Assembly (NCBI GenBank): GCA_030641485.1
Contig: DAOWHJ010000045.1
Location: 1 to 10,224 of the forward strand
Direction: 5' to 3'
Origin: Pseudomonadota bacterium
GTDB lineage: Bacteria > Desulfobacterota > Anaeroferrophillalia > Anaeroferrophillales > Tharpellaceae
Length of the DNA stretch: 10,224 nt
The position numbers and the translations under genes are program-made. Below, piece by piece: positions 1 through 6,075 of this stretch (its first letter is position 1; each line of letters begins with the position of its first letter). Under the pieces are notes generated by a model. It made no database searches, was not told where the DNA came from, and saw nothing but the letters and a program-made list of their open reading frames with translations.

Positions 1-1071
1 AACCACCGGACGTGAGGTCCGCGGAGCTTCCTCGTCAGTATTCAGAGCACTCTTCTCATCTTTGTTGAAGTAGTAAAAACCACCCTTTTGTGGGAAGTCG
101 AACTTGGCAACTTCGTCCTGCCAATTGGGGAGGAGCTCTTCACCTTTTTCGATGATAAAGAGTGCATCATCAACATGCATTCCGTGACCACCGATATGGA
201 CCCCGTCAAACCCCATACCTTTCATGAAGGCGTACATCTGGGCACCACGCAGGAGCCGAGCGCCTTTACCCTTATCTTCAGCACCTTTACGCTCGGCATC
301 AATCTTGGCAACCAAGTCTTTGCTGACCACGCAACCGGGGATAAAGTTTTTGCTCATTACATTGGCGGCCCCAAAAGGCAGAATGTAAATATTGCCGATA
401 AACGGCACATTAAAACCGTACTGTTTCTTAATCTGCAGAACTTCCTGAATCTTACGTGCATCATAACCGAGCTGGGTAATAACAAACTGGGCCCCGGCAT
501 CAATCTTCTTTTTCAATTTATAGTACTGAACCATCTGCTCTGATTCAAGTTTCTTGAATGGAGAGACTGCTGCGCCGGCAAAAAAGTTAGCTGGTTTCAG
601 TTTCAGGGTTGAGCCCGGCTTCATGCCCGGATACTCAAAGCCATCATTCATATCGGTGATCATTTCGAGAATATGCATCGGATCAATATCGAAAACCGGA
701 CGTGAACGACCTTTGTAGCCGGAAGCCGGATAGTCACCGGTCATCACCAAAAGGTTATTTACATCGGCACGACCGAGACCGTAAAGCAGATTCTCAATCT
801 GATTTCTGCTCTTATCTTTACAGGTAAAGTGAACCAGAGGTTCAATCCCGAGCTTCATAACTTCCAAACCCAAAAACTCAGCCGAAATCGCCGGATTACC
901 ACCAGGGTTGTCAGTAATTGTCAAAGCATGAATCTTACCGCACTTGGCAGCATCTTCAGCACTTTTAATAAGTTCGATCTGGCCTTTTTCCACCGCTCCA
1001 CGACCGGGCACCAGCTCCCAGGTTACCGACAACTCTTTGTCCAGCAACGAATTCTTAAAGATCTCTCCCAT
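1..1071 (-). CDS. metF: Methylenetetrahydrofolate reductase family protein (MetF-like), 3' end beyond window
   Basis: Predicted to interconvert 5,10-methylene- and 5-methyl-tetrahydrofolate, a cytoplasmic flavoprotein step of methionine synthesis and of the acetyl-CoA pathway. The visible 357 residues read without a stop to the left edge. The N-terminus has the TIM-barrel opening TWELVPGRG with Glu19 in the place of the catalytic Glu of E. coli MetF. TITDNPGGNP follows at 51-60, then VMTGDYPASG at 109-118 (the MetF 'GD' loop) and FVITQLGYD at 196-204, the usual ITQ signature. E. coli MetF is only about 296 residues, so the extra part suggests the longer form with a C-terminal domain. The ATG at 1071 is preceded by GGAGG at 1080-1084, 8 nt away, which fixes the start. 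The upstream gene on the same strand ends 152 nt away, so it probably has its own promoter, but I could not identify one. Family assignment is firm; the direction in vivo and the partner subunit are inference. Confidence 0.9.
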   Translation of the reverse strand, partial: MGEIFKNSLLDKELSVTWELVPGRGAVEKGQIELIKSAEDAAKCGKIHALTITDNPGGNPAISAEFLGLEVMKLGIEPLVHFTCKDKSRNQIENLLYGLGRADVNNLLVMTGDYPASGYKGRSRPVFDIDPMHILEMITDMNDGFEYPGMKPGSTLKLKPANFFAGAAVSPFKKLESEQMVQYYKLKKKIDAGAQFVITQLGYDARKIQEVLQIKKQYGFNVPFIGNIYILPFGAANVMSKNFIPGCVVSKDLVAKIDAERKGAEDKGKGARLLRGAQMYAFMKGMGFDGVHIGGHGMHVDDALFIIEKGEELLPNWQDEVAKFDFPQKGGFYYFNKDEKSALNTDEEAPRTSRPVV

Positions 1072-1102
1072 CCTTACATCCTCCATCTAGTTGGTGTGTC
1101 GA

Positions 1103-1130
1103 TGAACCAAAAAAGTTCAGGATATGTTCA
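1103..1130. promoter_or_regulatory. GTTCA/TGAAC repeats upstream of metF, possible operator
   Basis: In the 152-nt gap before metF the pentamer GTTCA occurs at 1115-1119 and 1126-1130, exactly 11 bp apart, and its complement TGAAC at 1103-1107. The pair 1103-1107/1115-1119 forms a short inverted repeat with a 7-nt spacer. The sites lie about 30-60 bp upstream of the metF start codon, a plausible operator position. The spacing does not match MetR (TGAA-N5-TTCA) or the MetJ box. No convincing -10/-35 pair was found nearby, so this is only a candidate. Confidence 0.2.
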
Positions 1131-1223
1131 CCGTTATGTTTTCTGTTTATGTATTTTGTCGACTGACAATAAAAAATCCGCACCCCCCATACCTTATAAT
1201 GATATAAAAGACAAGTCCATTTT

Positions 1224-1970
1224 CTAAAACTCGCCTTCGTCGCGCAAACTGGCCGCTAAAGGGTTACGCTGCTGTTTTAAGTTCATGTCAATCTCGGGCA
1301 AAGACAGTGGGGTTAAAGAGGCTAGGGTTGCGCTTCTAACTTTAGCCTCAGGCCGATTCTCATAAATATGAAACCCGTTCTCAAATAGGCCCATACGGAC
1401 AGCGGTGGCCGTCGAATAGGTCGTAACTAAAAGGTCATTCGCACCAAGCCGACGTAATTCGGCAAAATACTCACGGGTCCAGAGCTGATGGTTATGAGCT
1501 GGGCTGAAAGGGTCGTGAAAAACGATATCGACAGAAGTTGTAAAATCACGCAGCCAGCTCCGGGCATCCGCTGCGACAATCTCAATGGTAAGGTTGCTAT
1601 CGGCATAATGCAGATTTTTTGCCAACTCTAAAATGATAGGATTAAGCCCTATAAACTCATCGGGATAGGGAAAATCCGCCAAGCTTGCAACGAGCTTACG
1701 ATCATGTTCGGGCGAGAAGATCTTCAGATTTCCACAATATCCCTGTTGACGCAAATACCAGATTAGCGCAAGCGTGTTGTATCCTAACCCAAAACAGATG
1801 TCTAAGACGGTAATCGTCGACCGCCCAGCAATGCGATACTGCCAGGCAGGGAGGACGTGTTTATAAAGGGCTTCACTTAGGGCCCCATCTTTGGTTGAGT
1901 GGTAGTGCTCTCCGACAGTTTCACAATAGAGTGTCCGGCTGCCATCGCCGGAAAGGGTGGTTTCAATCAC
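1224..1970 (-). CDS. mnmD: Stand-alone MnmC2/MnmD-like tRNA wobble-uridine methyltransferase
   Basis: Predicted SAM-dependent methyltransferase converting 5-aminomethyl-(2-thio)uridine 34 to the methylaminomethyl form in tRNA. The 248 residues match the DUF752/MnmC methyltransferase domain. GDGSRTLYCETVGEHYHST (8-26) is the usual N-terminal segment. The SAM-binding loop is VLDICFGLGYNT at 55-66, and FHDPFSPAHNHQLW at 151-164 is the MnmC 'D-x-F-P...W' motif, with Asp153 at the position of the active-site Asp. TTYSTATAVRMGLFENGF (183-200) is the expected strand-helix after it. The oxidase domain fused to it in E. coli MnmC is absent, as in Aquifex-type proteins. The start is GTG at 1970; there is no clear Shine-Dalgarno, but the alignment of the N-terminal motif supports it. 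It is transcribed divergently from the ACT operon, and metF follows downstream. A distant paralogue with another RNA substrate cannot be excluded. Confidence 0.82.
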   Translation of the reverse strand: MIETTLSGDGSRTLYCETVGEHYHSTKDGALSEALYKHVLPAWQYRIAGRSTITVLDICFGLGYNTLALIWYLRQQGYCGNLKIFSPEHDRKLVASLADFPYPDEFIGLNPIILELAKNLHYADSNLTIEIVAADARSWLRDFTTSVDIVFHDPFSPAHNHQLWTREYFAELRRLGANDLLVTTYSTATAVRMGLFENGFHIYENRPEAKVRSATLASLTPLSLPEIDMNLKQQRNPLAASLRDEGEF

Positions 1971-2151
1971 GATAGACTCACAATTTCTTAATGGTTGAAT
2001 GGCGTAATGCCAGCAATTCTAATCAATTTATGGTTGCTTTGAAAGTAGTTTTCTGTAATAGTTCAAATTTCATCAGTTTTAACTCACTGCGGTTAATTTT
2101 TACGACTTTAATGCCAACCAGCTTGAACAGTCTGGCCATTTTCCATAAAAC

Positions 2152-2180
2152 TTCAGCGCCTGACCGACTGGCACTATAAT
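2152..2180 (+). promoter_or_regulatory. Probable sigma70-type promoter for the ACT/ketopantoate reductase operon
   Basis: A perfect TATAAT lies at 2175-2180, and TTCAGC at 2152-2157 sits 17 bp upstream as a weak -35. Transcription would start near 2187, giving an untranslated leader of roughly 86 nt before the ATG at 2273. This lies in the roughly 300-nt gene-free stretch 1971-2272 between divergent genes. The rest of that stretch is A+T-rich and shows no credible gene; I found no clear promoter for the opposite-strand mnmD. Confidence 0.5.
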
Positions 2181-2198
2181 TGAACACTATCTTATTCT

Positions 2199-2256
2199 GA
2201 CGGGGGCCAACTCTCCGTCTTCCACCTGCAACCGGGCGGTAAATTAGATACCGTCC
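2199..2256 (+). promoter_or_regulatory. Two hairpins in the leader of the ACT-domain gene
   Basis: Two stems can be drawn in the predicted leader. GACGG (2199-2203) pairs with CCGTC (2215-2219) across an 11-nt loop. GGGCGGTA (2234-2241) pairs with TACCGTCC (2249-2256) over a 7-nt loop, 8 pairs with one G-U. The second ends 4 nt before the Shine-Dalgarno AAGGAG at 2261-2266, close enough to affect ribosome access. There is no T-tract, so neither is an intrinsic terminator. The leader matches no riboswitch class I recognise. Confidence 0.35.
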
Positions 2257-2272
2257 AGCTAAGGAGTAGATA

Positions 2273-2719
2273 ATGAAATTAAAACAGATCTCGATTCCAC
2301 TGGAAAACTCACCCGGTCGTTTGCAAGAGACGACCCAAGCACTAGGTGATGCGGGCATCAATCTCCACGCCCTAACCCTGTCTGAAGCCGCGGATTATGG
2401 GGTGTTACGACTGCTTGTTTCAAACGTCAGCAAAGCCCGACAGATCATGATGGAGAAACAGTTTCCGGCGCGTATTGATGATGTTATTGCGGTCGAAATT
2501 GAGGATCAGGCGGGCAGCCTGGCCAACGTTCTAAAACCGTTAAATGAAGCCAATATCAGCGTTCGTTATATGTACGCCTTCAGTGGCTTTGATAACAATC
2601 GTGCAGTCATGATTTTCAACTTTTCTGATCCAGATAAGGCCATTGAAGTCTTACAAAAAACCGGTCAGAACATATTATCAGCTGAAGCCTTCGGGATACT
2701 TGACGGTACAGAAAGCTAA
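2273..2719 (+). CDS. Tandem ACT-domain protein
   Basis: A 148-residue protein made almost entirely of two ACT domains, small beta-alpha-beta modules that bind amino acids or similar ligands and control enzymes or transport. The first domain covers about residues 3-65, with the ligand-loop signature ENSPGRLQE at 11-19 and GINLHALTL at 28-36. The second covers about 72-140, with EDQAGSLANVLKPL at 77-90 and NISVRYMYAF at 94-103. No catalytic domain, DNA-binding helix or membrane segment is present, so it is likely a free-standing regulator or ligand sensor. The start is secure: AAGGAG at 2261-2266, 6 nt before ATG. Its TAA overlaps the next gene's Shine-Dalgarno and the gap is only 11 nt, so the two are co-transcribed. 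The ligand cannot be read from sequence. Confidence 0.88.
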   Translation: MKLKQISIPLENSPGRLQETTQALGDAGINLHALTLSEAADYGVLRLLVSNVSKARQIMMEKQFPARIDDVIAVEIEDQAGSLANVLKPLNEANISVRYMYAFSGFDNNRAVMIFNFSDPDKAIEVLQKTGQNILSAEAFGILDGTES

Positions 2720-2730
2720 GGAGAAATATA

Positions 2731-3669
2731 ATGAATCAGCAAAAAGAGTTTAAAAAATTTGCGGTCATCGGTGCCGGCCCGGTTGGTTGTATTGTTGCGG
2801 CTTATTTAGCTCACGGCGGCCATGAAGTTACTTTGTGTGATATCGTGCCCGAACTGGTCAACACCGCCGTTGATCCCGGAATCAAAATTGACGGTACCGA
2901 AGAACTTGAACAAAAAGTGACCCGGGGAATCACTAATATTGATGATCTTGCCAACGACCCGCCCGAGGTTATTATTATTACGGTCAAAGCTACAGTTTTG
3001 CACCTTATTGCATCTGCTATCGAAGGTTTTATCACCGATGATATGTATGTTGTGAGTTGGCAGAATGGCATTGACACCGAACTGGTTCTCGCCGAAACCT
3101 TAGGCCGGGATCGAGTTATCCGGGCGGTCGTCAACTACGGTTGTGGCTTGGTCAAGCCGGGTCATGTCCATCTCGCATTCCATCACCCACCCCACTTTTT
3201 ACAAGAGCTAGAACCGGCCGGCAAGGAAGCCGCTTTAAAGATTGCTGAGGCTCTCTCAAAAAGTGGTCTGAAAACTGAGCGAACCGACTCAATTGTTGAC
3301 ATGGTCTGGCGTAAATCAATCATGAATGCCTGCATGAACCCGGTCTGTGCCGTCACCGGCATGACTATGGCTGAGGTTATTCGTGACCCAATTGTTTTTC
3401 AGATAGTTGACAATCTTATCAAAGAGGGTGTACAAGTGGCCCGCGCCAATGAAATCGGTTTGGGCTGGGGCTACTACCCATACGCAACCGGTTATCTGAA
3501 AAATGCTGGTGACCACAAACCCTCAATGCTGGTTGATATCGAGAACAAACGTCGCACTGAGGTTGATTTTATCAACGGCAAGATCGTCGAATACGGCCAA
3601 CAGGCCGGGATTGAAACCCCCTACAACCTGATGATCAAAGCGTTGGTTAAAGCATTAGAACCCAAATAG
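2731..3669 (+). CDS. Ketopantoate reductase family protein (ApbA/PanE-like 2-dehydropantoate 2-reductase)
   Basis: Predicted NAD(P)H-dependent reductase of a 2-keto acid, classically ketopantoate to pantoate in the coenzyme A pathway. The 312 residues are the normal family length. The N-terminal Rossmann fold has GAGPVG at 14-19, and SWQNGID at 109-115 is the family 'QNG' motif. In the C-terminal helical domain, WRKSIMNACMNPVCAVTG (193-210) carries Lys195 and Asn199, equivalent to the catalytic Lys and the substrate-binding Asn of PanE. HKPSMLVDIENKRRTEVDFI (262-281) is the conserved substrate-binding block with Ser265, Asp269 and Glu277. All key residues are present, so the enzyme should be active. 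AAGGAG at 2718-2723 lies 7 nt before ATG. Many ApbA/PanE relatives use other 2-keto acids, and no panB or panC is adjacent, so I give no gene symbol; the ACT partner hints at amino-acid-linked control. Confidence 0.85.
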   Translation: MNQQKEFKKFAVIGAGPVGCIVAAYLAHGGHEVTLCDIVPELVNTAVDPGIKIDGTEELEQKVTRGITNIDDLANDPPEVIIITVKATVLHLIASAIEGFITDDMYVVSWQNGIDTELVLAETLGRDRVIRAVVNYGCGLVKPGHVHLAFHHPPHFLQELEPAGKEAALKIAEALSKSGLKTERTDSIVDMVWRKSIMNACMNPVCAVTGMTMAEVIRDPIVFQIVDNLIKEGVQVARANEIGLGWGYYPYATGYLKNAGDHKPSMLVDIENKRRTEVDFINGKIVEYGQQAGIETPYNLMIKALVKALEPK

Positions 3670-3675
3670 TACGAA

Positions 3676-3863
3676 GCCGCCACTTAAGCTGCTGAAGTTA
3701 GAGTGAATTTTGCTTTGCCCTCAGAAATGGGGTCAAATCTTGACAATGGCTGTTGCTAGTTTTCAACTTGCCCGATTATCTCGATATGCCATAGTCAAGA
3801 GATGACCCCATTAACGGAAGTGAAGCAAAGTTCGCTGATTTTTGCTGTAACTTAAGCACCGCT
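3676..3863. repeat. Long imperfect inverted repeat, REP/MITE-like
   Basis: The core arms are 3703-3750 and 3788-3835, 48 nt each and separated by 37 nt. Aligned by eye they match at 35 of 48 positions. The best blocks are AATGGGGTCA...TCTTGAC...ATGGC on the left against its complement GCCAT...GTCAAGA...TGACCCCATT on the right. A weaker outer match continues through CTTAAG at 3683-3688 and 3851-3856 to about 3676 and 3863. No open reading frame is inside. The TGGGGTCA...CTTGACA theme resembles, from memory, repeats near REP-associated tyrosine transposases. It could also act as a strong RNA hairpin at the end of the preceding operon. Confidence 0.7.
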
Positions 3864-3889
3864 AATAACAAAATCGAATATATACAAAT

Positions 3890-3919
3890 GGTAAACCCGG
3901 CTTGCAAGCTTGGCTTACC
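3890..3919. promoter_or_regulatory. 30-bp palindrome upstream of the unknown gene
   Basis: The half GGTAAACCCGGCTTG (3890-3904) and the complement of CAAGCTTGGCTTACC (3905-3919) agree at 12 of 15 positions, with a perfect centre. It ends 16 nt before the preferred ATG at 3936 and just after a TATATA at 3879-3884 that could be a -10 box, though no good -35 is visible. It could be an operator, an RNA hairpin masking the ribosome site, or another repeat unit. There is no T-tract, so a terminator is unlikely. Confidence 0.4.
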
Positions 3920-3935
3920 AACATTTAGGACTATT

Positions 3936-4625
3936 ATGGATCGTGAATTTTACCTGAAATTTATTAATGCCTGCGCTCATGACCGGCAACATCTTGAGAC
4001 CGTGAAAGAGCTTATCGAAGGTCAGCTCAAAAAACCGGCGACAGTGATGGTTCAGGGCAAAAGTGATACCGACCTACCGATCATTACCGCTCACCTTGAA
4101 CAAGAGAGCGGTATTGTGCGACCTCAGGGCGGAATGGCGACTATCCCTGCGGCTTTTGGTGATAAAGCCGAGATCATGCTGATCCCAGTCTTCGTCTATG
4201 AGACCGATAAAATTGAGGAGCGCTACCTTGATTATGAGGCCGCACATATCACGGCCCTGCTGGATCGTGCGGGTGAATATGCACAATATAAAAAGTATTT
4301 TCTCAACCCACCGGCCCCAGATGCCAAATACTCTGAAAAACTTGATTATTTAAAACATGTTGCCCGGCGTATCATGATCCACGATCAAACCGCCTTTTTC
4401 CTCCTCCACCCCGACAAAGCCAAAGAGACCGTACGCTCGCTGATTCTCTATCAATTAGGCGAACGCCTCTCCTGGTATCTTGATAAAATCGAGATTGATA
4501 AGGAGAAAGCGGTTGATAATCTCTGCGAATTTCTTGATGAATTTGCTGCAAATGATCCCTTCTACAAAGATTTTGATGTCAGTAACTATTTTCGCCAATC
4601 CCTAATTGCCATGAGTTTCTTTTAA
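3936..4625 (+). CDS. Uncharacterised protein upstream of trmFO
   Basis: I do not recognise this 229-residue protein. It has no signal peptide, membrane segment, zinc-binding cysteine cluster or nucleotide-binding loop. The first 30 residues are helical and charged. Residues about 35-90 look beta-rich (PATVMVQG at 34-41, IMLIPVFVYETDKIEERYL at 80-98). From 100 to the end it is mostly helical and acidic, finishing in aromatic residues (NYFRQSLIAMSFF). The reading frame extends back to an ATG at 3888, but I prefer ATG 3936: AGGA at 3927-3930 stands 5 nt before it, and the upstream 16 codons lie mostly on a palindrome. Its TAA is immediately followed by the GTG of trmFO, so the two are surely translationally coupled. 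Base composition looks like its neighbours. A link to tRNA modification or folate is suggested only by this position. Confidence 0.75.
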   Translation: MDREFYLKFINACAHDRQHLETVKELIEGQLKKPATVMVQGKSDTDLPIITAHLEQESGIVRPQGGMATIPAAFGDKAEIMLIPVFVYETDKIEERYLDYEAAHITALLDRAGEYAQYKKYFLNPPAPDAKYSEKLDYLKHVARRIMIHDQTAFFLLHPDKAKETVRSLILYQLGERLSWYLDKIEIDKEKAVDNLCEFLDEFAANDPFYKDFDVSNYFRQSLIAMSFF

Positions 4626-5957
4626 GTGACAAATTATCCCAAAATAGCAATTATTGGAGCCGGGCTTGCAGGCTGTGAAGCTGCCTGGCAACTGGCTCAA
4701 CGCCAGATTCCGGTAACCTTGTACGAGATGAAACCGGAGCGTTTTTCCCCGGCTCACTCCAATCCTGACTTTGGCGAGTTGGTCTGCTCGAACTCACTCA
4801 GAGCCAACCAACCGACCAATGCCGCCGGTCTTTTAAAAGAAGAGATGCGAACTTTGGGCTCGTTGATCATGGTGGCAGCTGAAACAACCAAAGTTGCGGC
4901 CGGTAATGCTTTAGCGGTTGACCGTCAGGCGTTTGCCCGTGAGGTCACCGAAAAGATTGAAAGTCACCCTTTAATTACAACCATCCGTAAAGAGATCACT
5001 GCACTGCCTAACGCAGAGATTGTCATTATTGCCAGCGGCCCCTTAACCTCAGATGCTTTAACTGAAGCACTCACCCCTTTAACCGGGGAGAGGCTGCACT
5101 TTTATGATGCCACTGCCCCGATTATAAGTGCCGAGAGCGTTGATTACAGTATTGCTTTTCGGGCTAATCGTTATGCCGAAGCGGGCGAGGTGGGTGATTA
5201 TATAAACTGCCCCATGAATGAAGAGCAATATCTGAAACTGATTGAAACTATCGCTGAGGGTGACCGTATTGCGATCCGGGATTTTGAGGATATCAAGGTC
5301 TTTGAAGGCTGTATGCCGGTTGAGACAATGGTCGCCCGCGGCCCTTTGACTTTAGCCTTCGGGCCCTTGAAACCTAAAGGTTTAATTGATCCGAAAACCG
5401 GCCGCGAAGCTTACGCCACAGTTCAGCTAAGAAGTGAGAATGAGAGTGCCACCATGTTTAACTTGGTCGGCTTTCAAACCCGTTTGACCTTTCCCTGGCA
5501 GAAAAAAGTCATTCACCTGATTCCCGGCCTTGAGAAAGCTGAAATCTTACGTTTTGGCACCATGCACCGCAACACCTTTATTGATGCACCTAAAGTTTTA
5601 AATAAGTTTTTCCAACACCAGAAAGAGAGCCATATATTCTTTGCCGGGCAAATCAGCGGGGTTGAGGGCTATCCGGAATCGACCGCATCCGGCCTCATCG
5701 TCGGCCTCCAGGTTGCCGCCTTACTTAATCAACAAGAGCTTTTCACGTTCCCGGAGACTACCGCTTTGGGCGCATTAACCAGCCATATCAGCAACACTCA
5801 CAGTAAACATTTTCAGCCCATGAATATCAACTTCGGTCTTTTCCCCCCTTTGACCGGCAAAAAAAGACGTAAAAGAGAGCGCCTTGAAGCCAAGGCCGAA
5901 CGCGCCCGCCAGGATCTTCAGGCCTGGCTTGATTCAACACCGGTCCAAAAAATCTAA
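4626..5957 (+). CDS. trmFO: Methylenetetrahydrofolate-tRNA-(uracil-5-)-methyltransferase TrmFO
   Basis: Folate- and FAD-dependent enzyme that makes 5-methyluridine at position 54 (the T-loop) of tRNA, taking the carbon from 5,10-methylene-tetrahydrofolate. The 443 residues are full length for the family. The FAD-binding motif IGAGLAGCEAAWQLA is at 10-24. ELVCSNSLRAN (51-61) and EGCMPVETMVARGP (227-240) hold Cys54 and Cys229, which correspond to the two functional cysteines known in Bacillus TrmFO (Cys53 and Cys226). FAGQISGVEGYPESTASG at 339-356 is the C-terminal FAD-contact motif. The C-terminus is rich in Lys and Arg, suiting tRNA binding. The start is GTG, directly after the stop of the upstream gene with no Shine-Dalgarno of its own, so translation probably depends on ribosomes finishing that gene. 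It converges on parB. The identification is very secure. Confidence 0.97.
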   Translation: MTNYPKIAIIGAGLAGCEAAWQLAQRQIPVTLYEMKPERFSPAHSNPDFGELVCSNSLRANQPTNAAGLLKEEMRTLGSLIMVAAETTKVAAGNALAVDRQAFAREVTEKIESHPLITTIRKEITALPNAEIVIIASGPLTSDALTEALTPLTGERLHFYDATAPIISAESVDYSIAFRANRYAEAGEVGDYINCPMNEEQYLKLIETIAEGDRIAIRDFEDIKVFEGCMPVETMVARGPLTLAFGPLKPKGLIDPKTGREAYATVQLRSENESATMFNLVGFQTRLTFPWQKKVIHLIPGLEKAEILRFGTMHRNTFIDAPKVLNKFFQHQKESHIFFAGQISGVEGYPESTASGLIVGLQVAALLNQQELFTFPETTALGALTSHISNTHSKHFQPMNINFGLFPPLTGKKRRKRERLEAKAERARQDLQAWLDSTPVQKI

Positions 5958-5978
5958 ATGTAACGGCTCAGCAAACCC

Positions 5979-6041
5979 GAGAAAACCGGGTACACAATCC
6001 CGATTTCCTTCGGAGAATCAGGTTATGTCCCCAGTTTTCCC
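5979..6041. repeat. Imperfect inverted repeat in the trmFO/parB convergent gap
   Basis: Arms at 5979-6008 and 6012-6041 face each other across a 3-nt loop (TTC). Outer parts agree well: GAAAACCGGG...ACA.AA on the left, complement of TT.TGT.CCC.AGTTTTC on the right. The inner GATTTCC/GGAGAATC pairs with one bulged base. The element fills half of the 118-nt space between two convergent genes and could end transcription from both sides, although there is no proper T-tract. The GGGGACATAA...GATTCTC half resembles, from memory, the GGGGACACAATA-type repeats near REP-associated tyrosine transposases. Confidence 0.65.
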
Positions 6042-6075
6042 TGAATTTCATCTAATTTTTCAAGACAATTTACAC

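Noticed and set aside
88..543. Long + strand open frame at the left edge
   Set aside because: It lies antisense to the clearly conserved MetF coding sequence; its translation has no family features.
1161..1176. Possible terminator on the - strand after mnmD (T-run next to a TTGTC/GACAA inverted repeat)
   Set aside because: The stem is only 5 bp, and on the - strand the T-run comes before the stem rather than after it, so it does not fit an intrinsic terminator.
1195..1200. Perfect TATAAT on the + strand
   Set aside because: No -35 at a usable distance, and it would only drive antisense transcription into the mnmD gene.
2023..2361. Open frame on the - strand across the divergent promoter region
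   Set aside because: It overlaps the ACT gene start, has no ribosome site and no recognisable motif. The lysine-rich end reflects A+T-rich intergenic sequence.
3888..3935. N-terminal 16-codon extension of the unknown protein
   Set aside because: The upstream ATG at 3888 has no ribosome site and the segment is mostly a palindrome; the ATG at 3936 has AGGA at proper spacing.
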